In this document: positions 27,152 to 35,974 of the stretch, in pieces
Layout: each line of letters opens with the position of its first letter
How positions within the stretch are numbered: the stretch's first letter is position 1
Assembly: GCA_015232355.1 (NCBI GenBank)
Contig: JADFZW010000005.1
Coordinates: forward strand, 62,001-126,000
Reading direction: 5' to 3'
Length of the DNA: 64,000 nt
DNA from: Oligoflexia bacterium
GTDB lineage: Bacteria > Bdellovibrionota > Bacteriovoracia > Bacteriovoracales > Bacteriovoracaceae
Position numbers and translations under genes: made by a program
The notes under the pieces: generated by a model
Seen by the model: the letters and a program-made list of their open reading frames with translations, nothing else
Database searches by the model: none
What the model was told of the DNA's origin: nothing

Positions 27152-27298
27152 GTAACTAGTCAGCTAGTCAGGTAACTAGTCAAGGCCCTGAGGAAATTTT
27201 GATTCAGTTTTCAAAGGAAGGAGGAGGCGTACTACAAGTACGCCGCACGACTGACGAAGAAAAATGGATCAAAATTTACCAGGGACCTGACTAGTTAC
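27152..27298. repeat. Palindromic repetitive element overlapping a gene end
   Basis: The left arm (27172-27203, GTAACTAGTCAAGGCCCTGA onwards) and right arm (27268-27298) are near-perfect inverted copies of about 31 bp. The centre is GC-rich and holds its own hairpin, GGCGTAC (27227-27233) with GTACGCC. Just outside the left arm, GTAACTAGTCAG is duplicated (27152-27163), possibly a target or arm duplication. The final bases TAGTTAC form the last codons and TAG stop of the membrane-protein gene. No protein is encoded, so it resembles a non-autonomous palindromic element. The rest of the intergenic stretch (26970-27151) is plain AT-rich. Confidence 0.75.
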
Positions 27299-28850
27299 GA
27301 TTATTTTTTGCGCGATACTCTCTAAATTTATATAGTCGATATTCAACATCTGGTGGAATAACTTGTACCTTCGTTGTAGCATCCACCTCTGGGGCCAAAT
27401 ATTTAAAGTAAAATGAATTTGCATTTCCCATATATTGAGACATCAAATGAATATAAGTTCTTCCCAAATTGGTAATAGAAATATAGCGGCCACGAACATC
27501 TGGGTTACTTACTGATCGAAATATCTCATGAATGGGGGCAATCGATCCTATAATAAACAAAATAACAAAGATATAAAAACTAAAAGAGCGATACCAACGA
27601 TTAACCGCCGGCAAATTTTTCCAAAGATATATTTGTAAGATAATCAATGGTGGAATAGAAGCTCTCATTGCTAGATCATTAAACTCTCCAAAGCGATAAA
27701 AGAGTAATGCAAATAGAATTAGAAATGATAATGGTATATAAATTTCTGTAGTAAATAACTCTTTAAAGTTTGTAATCTTTTTTAAAATGAAAAGATAATA
27801 AACACCAATTTCCATAAAAATAAACATCGGCATCCAAAACCAAAGTTTATAATGAGCATACATAGTTAAAATAGAACCTGCTGATTGATATGGATTGGTG
27901 CTGATAAAATAGAAAAATAAAATTGGAACTAAGATTATTGCTGAAAAAATATTAGCAAATGAAAATACTTTTTTACTATAATATAATATTGCCCCCAAGA
28001 TCACATATGGTAACAATCCTACAGCTACAAATGATGTCCACATAATACTTAGAGTACTAATAAAAAACACTGATTCCACTCTCTTTTTCCAAAATGTTTG
28101 CTCTAAAATCAATGCAGTAATTATCCACCCAGGAATAAGTTGATGAGGAACCCAAAAAAGCATTGTAGTTGTAGAGGAGAATTGCCAAATCCATGTCCAC
28201 CACTCAATGTGCTGGGACCAATCATCTGGAAATTTTTGTTGAAACATTAGATAGCCAAGAAAATCTAAACCACAAAAAAAGACAAAAAATATCAATGTAG
28301 CAAGATCAAATTTTTTAGTAAGCTTAATCAACCAAGCACAAGATAATATCATTCCAATGACTGCTAAATAATAGCAAGACCACTCTCCAACTGCAAAACC
28401 AAATAATTTTTCCATCATTGATGGGGCCAGATAATATCCTAAATAATAGACTAATGGAAATTGCTCTCCCTTCATCTTGGCCACATAGGTGGTTGGCCAA
28501 TCAGAATTTACTAAGTCATAAAAAAGTGCATTATGTTTTACATAATCACCATTTTGAAAATAAAATCCACCTATACCCGATAGATAAACCCAAAAGAAAA
28601 TAACTGCAATAAAGGTAATCAACGTTAACAAGTTAACATTTACTTCTGCAAAATCACTTTTCTCTTTTTTAAATTGAAGTGACACTATGATTGTTGATAT
28701 TATTAGTCCAATACTAACAGGAATTGCATACAATGGTCGCATCCACAGTCCAAAAAAGAGTAAATTGGGAATCACAATATAAATTAAAGAGACAATTTCA
28801 AGATATGGAGAAAAGTTTATATTAAAGCTTGGAATTTTTTTGAATATCAT
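27291..28850 (-). CDS. Polytopic membrane protein, possible GT-C-type glycosyltransferase
   Basis: 519 residues with about 10-12 hydrophobic helices. An early extracytoplasmic loop after the second or third helix reads FYFQNGDYVKHNALFYDL, an acidic/basic loop of the kind that holds the active site in GT-C glycosyltransferases. The C-terminus (about 440-519) is soluble and ends YRAKNNRN. Its ATG overlaps the stop of the radical SAM gene (ATGA), so the pair is translationally coupled and likely works in one pathway of surface glycan or lipid modification. No exact family was recognised. The stop codon lies inside a palindromic repeat, so the original C-terminus may have been longer. Confidence 0.7.
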   Translation of the reverse strand: MIFKKIPSFNINFSPYLEIVSLIYIVIPNLLFFGLWMRPLYAIPVSIGLIISTIIVSLQFKKEKSDFAEVNVNLLTLITFIAVIFFWVYLSGIGGFYFQNGDYVKHNALFYDLVNSDWPTTYVAKMKGEQFPLVYYLGYYLAPSMMEKLFGFAVGEWSCYYLAVIGMILSCAWLIKLTKKFDLATLIFFVFFCGLDFLGYLMFQQKFPDDWSQHIEWWTWIWQFSSTTTMLFWVPHQLIPGWIITALILEQTFWKKRVESVFFISTLSIMWTSFVAVGLLPYVILGAILYYSKKVFSFANIFSAIILVPILFFYFISTNPYQSAGSILTMYAHYKLWFWMPMFIFMEIGVYYLFILKKITNFKELFTTEIYIPLSFLILFALLFYRFGEFNDLAMRASIPPLIILQIYLWKNLPAVNRWYRSFSFYIFVILFIIGSIAPIHEIFRSVSNPDVRGRYISITNLGRTYIHLMSQYMGNANSFYFKYLAPEVDATTKVQVIPPDVEYRLYKFREYRAKNNRN

Positions 28851-30157
28851 GAATTTACCACCATGCTATTTTTTGTTATAGTTTCATTCTGATTTTTATT
28901 CTGATTTTTATTCTGATTTTTGGGTTGATTTTTATCTTGATTATAAATTGACTTAGAATTTAATTCCGATACCCATCCTAACAAATCATCAAAGCTATAC
29001 TCATTTCTTACTCTCAAAAATTTTTTTGTTTCACTAACTGTTCTTTCAATAAAGACTGTTCGCTTTCGACGTAAATAACTTAGTTCCGCATAACAAGGAT
29101 ACATACATCCGTCACAATTTTCAATTGTCGATTTTAGTGATGCTTGAATCTCTCCACTGGAATATTTAGACCAAAAATCATCTGTCAACATAGAATATCC
29201 ATTAGAATAATCCAAGCAAGACGCCATCTCTCCTTTACTATTAATATGAAAATAGAGATATGGAGAATCGCACTTACTATTAACTAAACCAGTTTTCAAA
29301 AATTGAATGCTCTCTTTAAGAAAATGCTTACTATTATGAATAGCATAACCCTTTTTTTTCAATCTAATAATTTGCCTGTATACTTCATCTATTTGATGAT
29401 GATCGGAGTGTTTGACTTTTACTGAACTATTTTGAGAACGAAATGTTTCATTTTGATCATTTTTGACTTTATCTAAATTCTTATATCTAGTTTTATCTTT
29501 ATTTTTATCTTTATTTTTATCTTTAGTATGTACGGGTATTAAAGAGTGTGAAAAACCAATTCGATTTACAAATTCAACAAGTGAAGGTATCTCATATAAA
29601 TTATAATCAGAAACCACAGTATTGATGACCGAAAAATTTCCTCTCTTCGGCACTATTTTAGATAAAATATAAATACCCTCCAGTGCCTTTTTCCATGATC
29701 CCTTTCGGTCATTGATGTAATCTTGCTTTTCTTCAATCAAAGAATCTAAAGATATTGAGTAATCAACAACACCCAAATTCAATAATTCTTGAATATTTTT
29801 CTCGGTTAAAAGCGTGCCATTGGTTTGAATTCTACTGGTAATATTATGATCTTTAAATATTTTAACAATTTCTGCTAAATCCTTTCTTAGAAAAGGTTCT
29901 CCTCCAGTTAACACTATAAAAGGCAGTTGCATTTTTTGTAAGTGGCCGGCAATTACTCTTATCTCATTCAATGATAAAATATTTTTTTGCTTGTGCAACA
30001 ATGAAGGTGAGGACCACTCAGATTGTGCTAGCTGATGTTGACCGCACATTCTGCACTGTAAATTACAATTGCTATTAATTGCAAATTGAGCATAGATTGG
30101 ATTTCTTTTAGAAAATATTCCCCGAAGAAAAGAGCGAATAATTTTATAATTAAACAT
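28847..30157 (-). CDS. Radical SAM protein with SPASM-like C-terminus
   Basis: 436 residues. The 4Fe-4S cluster motif is C31-x3-C35-x2-C38 (NCNLQCRMCGQ). TGGEPFLRKDL and QTNGTLLT are the usual SAM-binding strands. The C-terminal Cys set (SKCDSP, MASCLDY, ENCDGCMYPCYAE) suggests extra Fe-S clusters of the SPASM type. Such enzymes modify peptides, carbohydrates or cofactors by radical chemistry. Two 12-bp DNA repeats insert a Lys-Asp-Lys-Asn run (about 215-228) and an Asn-Gln-Asn-Lys run near the C-terminus. AAGGAAGG precedes the ATG. It is the first gene of a two-gene operon with the polytopic membrane protein. Confidence 0.88.
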   Translation of the reverse strand: MFNYKIIRSFLRGIFSKRNPIYAQFAINSNCNLQCRMCGQHQLAQSEWSSPSLLHKQKNILSLNEIRVIAGHLQKMQLPFIVLTGGEPFLRKDLAEIVKIFKDHNITSRIQTNGTLLTEKNIQELLNLGVVDYSISLDSLIEEKQDYINDRKGSWKKALEGIYILSKIVPKRGNFSVINTVVSDYNLYEIPSLVEFVNRIGFSHSLIPVHTKDKNKDKNKDKTRYKNLDKVKNDQNETFRSQNSSVKVKHSDHHQIDEVYRQIIRLKKKGYAIHNSKHFLKESIQFLKTGLVNSKCDSPYLYFHINSKGEMASCLDYSNGYSMLTDDFWSKYSSGEIQASLKSTIENCDGCMYPCYAELSYLRRKRTVFIERTVSETKKFLRVRNEYSFDDLLGWVSELNSKSIYNQDKNQPKNQNKNQNKNQNETITKNSMVVNS

Positions 30158-30294
30158 TTTGTGGTAGCCTTCCTTTGATCATTTATACCTAAATTACTTT
30201 TATGTATTATGTATATTTAGAAATACTCTACCACTGATTTTTTTGTTGTTCAATGCTGTTTAGATGTCGTTTAAATGATGAATTATTTTTGTTT

Positions 30295-31263
30295 TTACAG
30301 CTTATTTCCCAAAATTTCCTCTACGTTAGGATCATTAGTAAATTCATTCTTTGTGAAAATTTCTTTGTAATCCTGAGGAAGGGACTGAACTCTCTTCTTC
30401 GACTTTTGAGTCCAGTAACTATAATTCTTTTCATCTTTCCTGATATTTCTATTTTTCTTAAGATCATTCCATTCTTTTGGATCAAGTGAAAAAATTAATA
30501 AAGTACTTCTCTCCTTAAGAGAAAGTTCGTTTAGTTGTTTTTTTAAACTTTCTGCAGTCATTTGTAACCATCCCCCTTTCATAGAACTTGAGATATGTAC
30601 GTCTCCCGTAAATTCATGAGGTAGAAGAGTATTGTTATTTGTTCTTATCCATACCGCAAAGGAGTCGACCTTTTTTTTCTTATTTAATTCAGATACAATA
30701 TCACTTAATTTATCAAGCTTTCTAGTAGCACTACTCAAGTTATCGTGTTTCATAGCATCTGTAATCTCTTCTAAAAATACATCCACGTGTATAGGAAAAT
30801 CAATCTTTGACAAAAAATCTAAACCTTTTTTATAATTTTCCTCATCACTATTAGTAAAGCGTCCATCGATTAACACACGTACACCATCAATGGGATCACT
30901 TCTATCTTTAAATACTCTTATACCAAAGTGATCTCCTAGACTGATTTTAGGAGAGGTAACCATTTTTATTAGCATTCCTTTCAGCTCTTTTGTTTTAATA
31001 CAAGATTCTTCATCTGTTGTTGGCACTTCAAAATTAATTTTCACATCACCTTTTATAGCATGACCAGTAATTTGTACTCTTGGCATTCCAATTACTTGTG
31101 GTTGAGTTTGTGGTTGAGTTTGTAGCGCTCTTCTTGGGATATTTTCATCTTCATCTCCGGCACTTATCGCTAGTACGTTTCCAGAATAAGCAGGCACAAC
31201 AGTGCACACGACAGTGCTTAAAGATAATATCAAAACAAAAGCATAAGAAATTGTGTGTTTCAT
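30295..31263 (-). CDS. Exported hypothetical protein
   Basis: 322 residues with a signal peptide (about 1-27, ending VPAYS-GN). After a Gln-Pro-Thr repeat (TQPQTQPQ, from a short DNA repeat), the body alternates strands and helices (VRVLIDGRFTNSD, IHVDVFLEEI, DSFAVWIRTNN, STLLIFSLDP). That alternation is compatible with an alpha/beta domain, but no family was recognised. The tail is basic (KKRVQSLPQDYKEIF). A strong AAGGAG lies 8 nt before the ATG. Monocistronic; upstream is a divergent isochorismatase-like gene. Confidence 0.72.
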   Translation of the reverse strand: MKHTISYAFVLILSLSTVVCTVVPAYSGNVLAISAGDEDENIPRRALQTQPQTQPQVIGMPRVQITGHAIKGDVKINFEVPTTDEESCIKTKELKGMLIKMVTSPKISLGDHFGIRVFKDRSDPIDGVRVLIDGRFTNSDEENYKKGLDFLSKIDFPIHVDVFLEEITDAMKHDNLSSATRKLDKLSDIVSELNKKKKVDSFAVWIRTNNNTLLPHEFTGDVHISSSMKGGWLQMTAESLKKQLNELSLKERSTLLIFSLDPKEWNDLKKNRNIRKDEKNYSYWTQKSKKRVQSLPQDYKEIFTKNEFTNDPNVEEILGNKL

Positions 31264-31597
31264 GAAATATCTCCTTTTTTCTTTAATTTGGTTCGGTAAC
31301 TATTTGTTACTCACATCCTTGTCTGAATCACAAATCTTAAATACTAATATAACTTACTCTTATTTTATGTACTAAGATTGTCTTGATTTTTTTTTATAAA
31401 TTAAAGTATTCATATAGTATTCGCATAGTTGATATCTATTTAAATAATTTTTAATTACTCTCATTCTGCCATTTTATATTCGCATCCATCTATCTATCTA
31501 TCTATCTATCTATCTATAAATTTTATTGAGTATCACTTAATTCCGATAGCAATAAAACAGCAAAATATTAAACTAGCAGGGGTAATAAGGAATAAGT
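31264..31597. other. Divergent intergenic region with a tetranucleotide repeat
   Basis: 334 bp between two divergent exported-protein genes. It must hold both promoters. Besides the ATCT repeat it is AT-rich, with no recognisable RNA or operator. Confidence 0.5.
31488..31518. repeat. Tetranucleotide repeat (ATCT)7.75 upstream of an exported isochorismatase-like gene
   Basis: Seven full ATCT units and a partial one, without interruption, end 79 bp before the start codon, in the likely promoter zone. Tetranucleotide tracts of this length are prone to slippage and are classic phase-variation elements when placed in promoters or frames. Confidence 0.9.
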
Positions 31598-32215
31598 ATG
31601 AAATATATTATTAGTGTTATCCATTTTATTACGCTATTTTGTTTTTATCTAGTATTCCTATTCCAATTTCAACTTGTGATTAGTAACATCTTTGCTTCTG
31701 AAGAAGATACCGCATTGCTGGTTATTGATATGCAACTGTTTTATCTAGAAAATCAAGATTCGGAAATAGTTAATAATTTGAAAAGTAAAATAATTGAACA
31801 AATCAAAAGTGCTAAAAAAAATAAACAAAAAATTATTTTTGTTGAATATCGTGATGATGATGGATTTGTATGTGAAAGTAATGTCACCATTAGCGAATTA
31901 CTAAATGAAGTAAAAGGATATAAAAAATATAAACAAATTTTAAAATCTGGTGAAAATGGATCACGAGAAATTATACAAGTATTAAAAGGTACAAATGTTA
32001 AAACATTAAATGTATGCGGTATCAATACCAGTTGTTGTGTTAAGCGTACAGTAGAGGGGTTATTAAAATCATTTAATCAGTTAAAAAAAATAAACATCCA
32101 TGCGGAAGCATGTGCTGACTTTGTACCTGATGATTCTGATGGACACAATCAAACATTGAAATATTTCAAATCTCTCGATAAAAAAATTCAGGTTATTCCA
32201 GTTATTGACAAATAA
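31598..32215 (+). CDS. Exported isochorismatase-family (cysteine hydrolase) protein
   Basis: 205 residues. The fold signature is LLVIDMQ (D44), a Lys in KQILKSGENG (about K112-K117), and GINTSCCVKRTVEG with the nucleophile Cys at 146 or 147, matching the Asp-Lys-Cys triad of nicotinamidase/isochorismatase hydrolases. It starts with a signal sequence (about 1-33, ending IFA-SE), which is unusual because most relatives are cytoplasmic. AAGGAA lies about 6 nt upstream of the ATG. A hydrolysable amide or ester in the periplasm or outside the cell is implied, but the substrate cannot be told. A short terminator-like hairpin follows. Confidence 0.86.
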   Translation: MKYIISVIHFITLFCFYLVFLFQFQLVISNIFASEEDTALLVIDMQLFYLENQDSEIVNNLKSKIIEQIKSAKKNKQKIIFVEYRDDDGFVCESNVTISELLNEVKGYKKYKQILKSGENGSREIIQVLKGTNVKTLNVCGINTSCCVKRTVEGLLKSFNQLKKINIHAEACADFVPDDSDGHNQTLKYFKSLDKKIQVIPVIDK

Positions 32216-32306
32216 TCATTTAATAAAATTTTCAAAACAAAGCACAGATATAACCAATCAAAACAATATCGTTTGGTATTATATAAGTCACTAACAGTGG
32301 CCGACA

Positions 32307-32331
32307 ATGTACGCTCACGTACATATAAAAT
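32307..32331 (+). terminator. Possible Rho-independent terminator after the isochorismatase-like gene
   Basis: ATGTACG (32307-32313), loop CTCA, CGTACAT (32318-32324), then ATAAAATTTTTTT. The 7-bp stem is short, but the T run starts within 7 nt of the stem. It lies about 92 nt past the stop codon. Confidence 0.4.
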
Positions 32332-32458
32332 TTTTTTAATTAATTCTTAAATAAACAAATAGATACACCGATATAAAATTAGATTTATAAACCATAATGT
32401 AGATTTATGAATGTAGATTTATGATGAATAATAAATTTTTATATAGAGGTTTTAACAA

Positions 32459-34147
32459 ATGAAAAGACAGTTATTGATTTCTAATTTAAACAAATACACT
32501 TTTTATATGTTCTTTTTTTTAACAATTTCAATATCAACACTTTCAGTTTTTACTTCAAAATGTTTAGCAGATATAAATCCTCAAAATGGTAATTTTTTTA
32601 TCTCTTTTGTTGATATTAATGTTCCATCAAGTAATAATCTTAATATCAACAGAGTGTATAATTCAAATGTATATAAAATAGGTTGGTTCGGATTAGGATG
32701 GGGTAATTATTTTGAAACAAAATTGGCAGTAGGTGCAGATGGTTCTATTGTTGTGTATGAAAATGGCACTGGAGCAGAATCAAGATTTATTCCTACTAAT
32801 GGGTCCTTAGCAGTAGACCAAGCAGCAAAAAATATTTTAGAAGGAATAAAGAAAAAAACCAATATTGCTAAACATATTGAACCACAATTATTAGAAAAAT
32901 TTAAAAACGATTCCAGACTAAGACAATTTTACGCTGAAGAATTAAAAATCAGTGCTGATATTCCCAATGGTGCTACATTTAAGTCTAATGATCTTGGTGG
33001 TCTTATACAAACAATAAAAAAAACAGAAAAAGGATTTGAACGAGTAACCTTTGATGGAAAAAACGAATTTTTTGCTCTCACAGGTGAATTACAAAAAATA
33101 AAACATCCAAATGGTTATACTCTCGATCTAACCTATGATCTAGGTATTTTGAAAAAGATAAAAGATTCTGAAGGAAAAGAATTATTTTTTGATTGGTTTT
33201 CAGATAAACGTGTAAAATATATTTGGTCTCCCAATGATCCTAAAAAAGTAACATACAACTATGAAGATGGAAAATTGGTTGAATCAATTGACGTAACTGG
33301 ATTAACACATAAATATACCTACGATGGAAATTTTTTACTCTCTTCTGTTACCTATCCAGATAAGACTAAAATTGAAATTAGCTATCAACTTCCCTTAAAA
33401 TTAGTAAAGGAATTTAAAGATAGAGATAACAACCTCACAACATATAGCTATGGTCAAAGTAAAACGAAACCTGATTTACATTACTGGACAACCATTACCT
33501 ACAAGTCTCCTAGTAGTGCATCTGTGGTCACAAAAAAATTAGAGTATGAGAGAAAAAGAAGTGCCGATGGACAAGATTATGATTATCGTATTAGCTCCGA
33601 AGAAAATGGTTTAAAATCCGAAACCATCTATGATGAAAAACGAAGACCAATTGAACAATCACTAGGAAAATTGATAACAAAATACTCCTATTACGAAAAT
33701 GGACAAATTAAAGAAAAGAGAAGCAATAATGGTCTTTTCTATAAATACGAATATCATCCCGCAAATAATAAAATAACAAAAGTTGAAAATTTCTATGGCA
33801 CTACCAAATATGAATACAACAAAAATGGTTTGCTAACCAGTGCTACCACCTACAGAGGCATTAACTTCACACTTCAATATGATCATAAGGGGCTAATGTC
33901 TACATTAATACAAGAAGACACCATAACTAAAGATAAAAAAGTTTTAAACTTTAAATACAATATAATGAATAGACCTACTGAGATGGAGATAGAAAAAATT
34001 GGAAAAATAATGTTAGAGTATAATAATTTTGGAATAGTAAAAACAGTTGATCCTAAAAGTAATAAAAATGCTGTATATGAACTCAATAAAACCTTTGCTC
34101 TATTTTCAGATACAATAAGTGTTCTAGGACTCAGATTCGAAATTTAG
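32459..34147 (+). CDS. Exported RHS/YD-repeat protein
   Basis: 562 residues with a signal sequence (about 1-39, ending CLA-DI). The N-terminal part (FFISFVDINVPSSNNLNINRVYNS, then GWFGLGWGN) is the usual DUF6531-like opening of RHS proteins. From about 215 on, repeated YD motifs occur: LDLTYDLGILKKI, YNYEDGKLVES, YTYDGNFLLSS, YEYNKNGLLTS and LQYDHKGLMST. RHS repeats form a large hollow shell, often delivering a C-terminal toxin, but here the protein ends right after the repeats with no RHS core PxxxxDPxGL and no toxin domain. It may be structural or a remnant. Its TAG stop interlocks with the pyrD TAA stop on the other strand. Confidence 0.85.
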   Translation: MKRQLLISNLNKYTFYMFFFLTISISTLSVFTSKCLADINPQNGNFFISFVDINVPSSNNLNINRVYNSNVYKIGWFGLGWGNYFETKLAVGADGSIVVYENGTGAESRFIPTNGSLAVDQAAKNILEGIKKKTNIAKHIEPQLLEKFKNDSRLRQFYAEELKISADIPNGATFKSNDLGGLIQTIKKTEKGFERVTFDGKNEFFALTGELQKIKHPNGYTLDLTYDLGILKKIKDSEGKELFFDWFSDKRVKYIWSPNDPKKVTYNYEDGKLVESIDVTGLTHKYTYDGNFLLSSVTYPDKTKIEISYQLPLKLVKEFKDRDNNLTTYSYGQSKTKPDLHYWTTITYKSPSSASVVTKKLEYERKRSADGQDYDYRISSEENGLKSETIYDEKRRPIEQSLGKLITKYSYYENGQIKEKRSNNGLFYKYEYHPANNKITKVENFYGTTKYEYNKNGLLTSATTYRGINFTLQYDHKGLMSTLIQEDTITKDKKVLNFKYNIMNRPTEMEIEKIGKIMLEYNNFGIVKTVDPKSNKNAVYELNKTFALFSDTISVLGLRFEI

Positions 34148-35205
34148 AGGAAGTGGTTTATATTCTTTATGATGAATGGGCCTTGGTAAATTAACGATGT
34201 ATACAGTTGCACTAGCGATGCTCCTGCATCTATCTTTTGCATAAATGATTCATAGGAATCAATTCCGCCTACTGCAACTATCGGAAGTTTTCCATTGGTA
34301 TATTGATAAACATGTTTTACTAAATCAGTTGAAATCTTTTGAAGGGGAACTCCACTTAGTCCTCCATGAGCAGGAGAAGAAGCTTTGGTAGTGTTGCACA
34401 CAACTACACCTGCTATATTTGAAATGGAAGTATCAGTAATTAAATCCAAAATCGAATTAAGAGTTTCTCTACTTACATCCGCAGAAATTTTTAAAAGTAT
34501 TGGTATTGGTCTAGATTTAGATATAGATAATATCGAACATTCATTCTTAACTGATTCTAGAAGTGTTCGCAAATCGGCAAGTTCTTCGTAAATTTTTCCC
34601 TCGCTTGTATTGGGACAACTGATATTTAAGGTTATATAATCAGCAAATGGGGAGAGAAGCTTTAGTGAACTTATAATATCAACAACTCCTTCAGAAGAAG
34701 ACATTTCGAGAACATTCGAGGGAGTTTTAGCAATATTTACACCTATAGGTGGAAGATCAATTGAAAATTTTTTTTGAATTTTTCTTAAAGTTTGTAAGTT
34801 ATTAGCAACCGTCATAGCACCATGATTATTTAATCCCATGTGATTAACTAACGCCTGCTCCTTGGGAAAACGAAAAATTCTAGGTCGTGGATTTCCAGAA
34901 TTTGGATGAAAGGTTACAGATCCAATCTCGATAAAACCAAAATCAAGTGCCGACAAAAATGGAATGATCTCACCATTCTTATCAAAACCAGCGGCCAATC
35001 CAATCTTATTTTTAAAATTTAATCCCCAGAGCTTCGTATGCGAATACACATTTAAATCTTTTTTACGAGCATACGCATACGCATATGCATATGCATATGC
35101 ATATGCAAGTGGCGATGATATTTTCGCAGCAGCAATTACAAAATTGTGAATATTTTCAGGATCAAATTTGAAAAGTATTGGCCGAACTAAGTTTTTATAT
35201 AGCAT
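34144..35205 (-). CDS. pyrD: Dihydroorotate dehydrogenase (quinone), class 2
   Basis: 353 residues from the ATG at 35205, 7 nt after AAAGAG; an upstream in-frame TTG at 35211 has no own site. It oxidises dihydroorotate to orotate at the membrane using quinone, as the N-terminal helices (LYKNLVRPILFKFDPENIHNF) show. Motifs are NKIGLAAGFDKNG, GSVTFHPNSGNPRPR and NISCPNTSEG (active-site Ser). An Ala-Tyr repeat, a six-copy GCATAY hexamer at DNA level, fills the linker between the membrane helices and the barrel. Overlaps pyrF by 11 bp. Last gene of the pyr operon. Confidence 0.96.
   Translation of the reverse strand: MLYKNLVRPILFKFDPENIHNFVIAAAKISSPLAYAYAYAYAYAYARKKDLNVYSHTKLWGLNFKNKIGLAAGFDKNGEIIPFLSALDFGFIEIGSVTFHPNSGNPRPRIFRFPKEQALVNHMGLNNHGAMTVANNLQTLRKIQKKFSIDLPPIGVNIAKTPSNVLEMSSSEGVVDIISSLKLLSPFADYITLNISCPNTSEGKIYEELADLRTLLESVKNECSILSISKSRPIPILLKISADVSRETLNSILDLITDTSISNIAGVVVCNTTKASSPAHGGLSGVPLQKISTDLVKHVYQYTNGKLPIVAVGGIDSYESFMQKIDAGASLVQLYTSLIYQGPFIIKNINHFL
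35069..35106. repeat. (GCATAY)6 hexanucleotide repeat inside pyrD
   Basis: Two GCATAC and four GCATAT units in tandem encode the Ala-Tyr run of PyrD on the minus strand. The sequence is self-complementary in part (GCATATGC), so it can also form a hairpin. Length change keeps the frame. Confidence 0.92.
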
Positions 35206-35974
35206 GGGCAATCTCTTTTACTATTAAATATGCCTCTTTCATTCGCTCTTCTTTACTTTTTTTCAAATTAATTGGTCTACCAATCACCATAATTGATGAT
35301 CCATTGTGAGTTGCCTCTCTCGCAGTAATAGTTCTTCGTTGATCAACACCAGCCTCACTGGTTACTCCTCTAATTCCTGGAGTAACATACAAAAATTTAG
35401 GAGGCATATCTTTTTTTATCAATGGAATTTCCTGGGCCGATAAAACAATTCCATCTACTGCTTCACTTGCAACTGCAGCCTTCGCAAGATGAGTTACTTG
35501 ATCAATTACAGTTGCTTTTATATTTAAATCTCTATCTAAAATTTGATCATTCAAACTTGTTAGAACTGTGACCGCTACAATCTGCGATCTATCTCTAGCA
35601 CCAATGCGAGCGGCCCTCATCATCTCTACACCTCCAGCAGCGTGAATTGTAAAGAGTGAAACTCCAATCTCTGCTGCCGCTCGAGAGGCGCGCTCAACTG
35701 TATTGGGAATATCATGAAGTTTAAGATCTAAAAAAACTTCTCCTCCACTATCTTTAACTACCTTTACTGCCCTTTCTCCAAATCTAATAAATGTTTCCAA
35801 TCCCACTTTAAAGTATTTGATGTATGGATATAATTCAATCACACGCGCTCTTAATTCTTCTAAATCATAAAAACCATCAAGGGCCAAAGCAATTTTTCCT
35901 CTTGCTTGCATCTCTTTATCATTTAACTTTTTAGTAAAATCCACACTGCTATTACTGCTGTTACTGCTGTTCAT
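35195..35974 (-). CDS. pyrF: Orotidine 5'-phosphate decarboxylase
   Basis: 259 residues. It converts OMP to UMP, the last step of the pathway. The catalytic tetrad lies in FLDLKLHDIPNT (Asp-Lys-His-Asp). Other motifs are IALALDGF, TIHAAGGVEMM, VTVLTSL, VTPGIRG and SIMVIGRPI. The N-terminus carries NSSNSSNSS from three 9-bp repeats. GAGGAG lies about 10 nt before the ATG, inside pyrE. The start overlaps the pyrE end by 14 bp and the end overlaps pyrD, so translation is tightly coupled. The length is slightly above the 230-aa norm. Confidence 0.96.
   Translation of the reverse strand: MNSSNSSNSSVDFTKKLNDKEMQARGKIALALDGFYDLEELRARVIELYPYIKYFKVGLETFIRFGERAVKVVKDSGGEVFLDLKLHDIPNTVERASRAAAEIGVSLFTIHAAGGVEMMRAARIGARDRSQIVAVTVLTSLNDQILDRDLNIKATVIDQVTHLAKAAVASEAVDGIVLSAQEIPLIKKDMPPKFLYVTPGIRGVTSEAGVDQRRTITAREATHNGSSIMVIGRPINLKKSKEERMKEAYLIVKEIAHAI

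Noticed and set aside
27152..27298. Short CRISPR-like array because of repeated CTAGTCAG units
   Set aside because: Units are contiguous or inverted, without regular unique spacers, and no cas genes are near.
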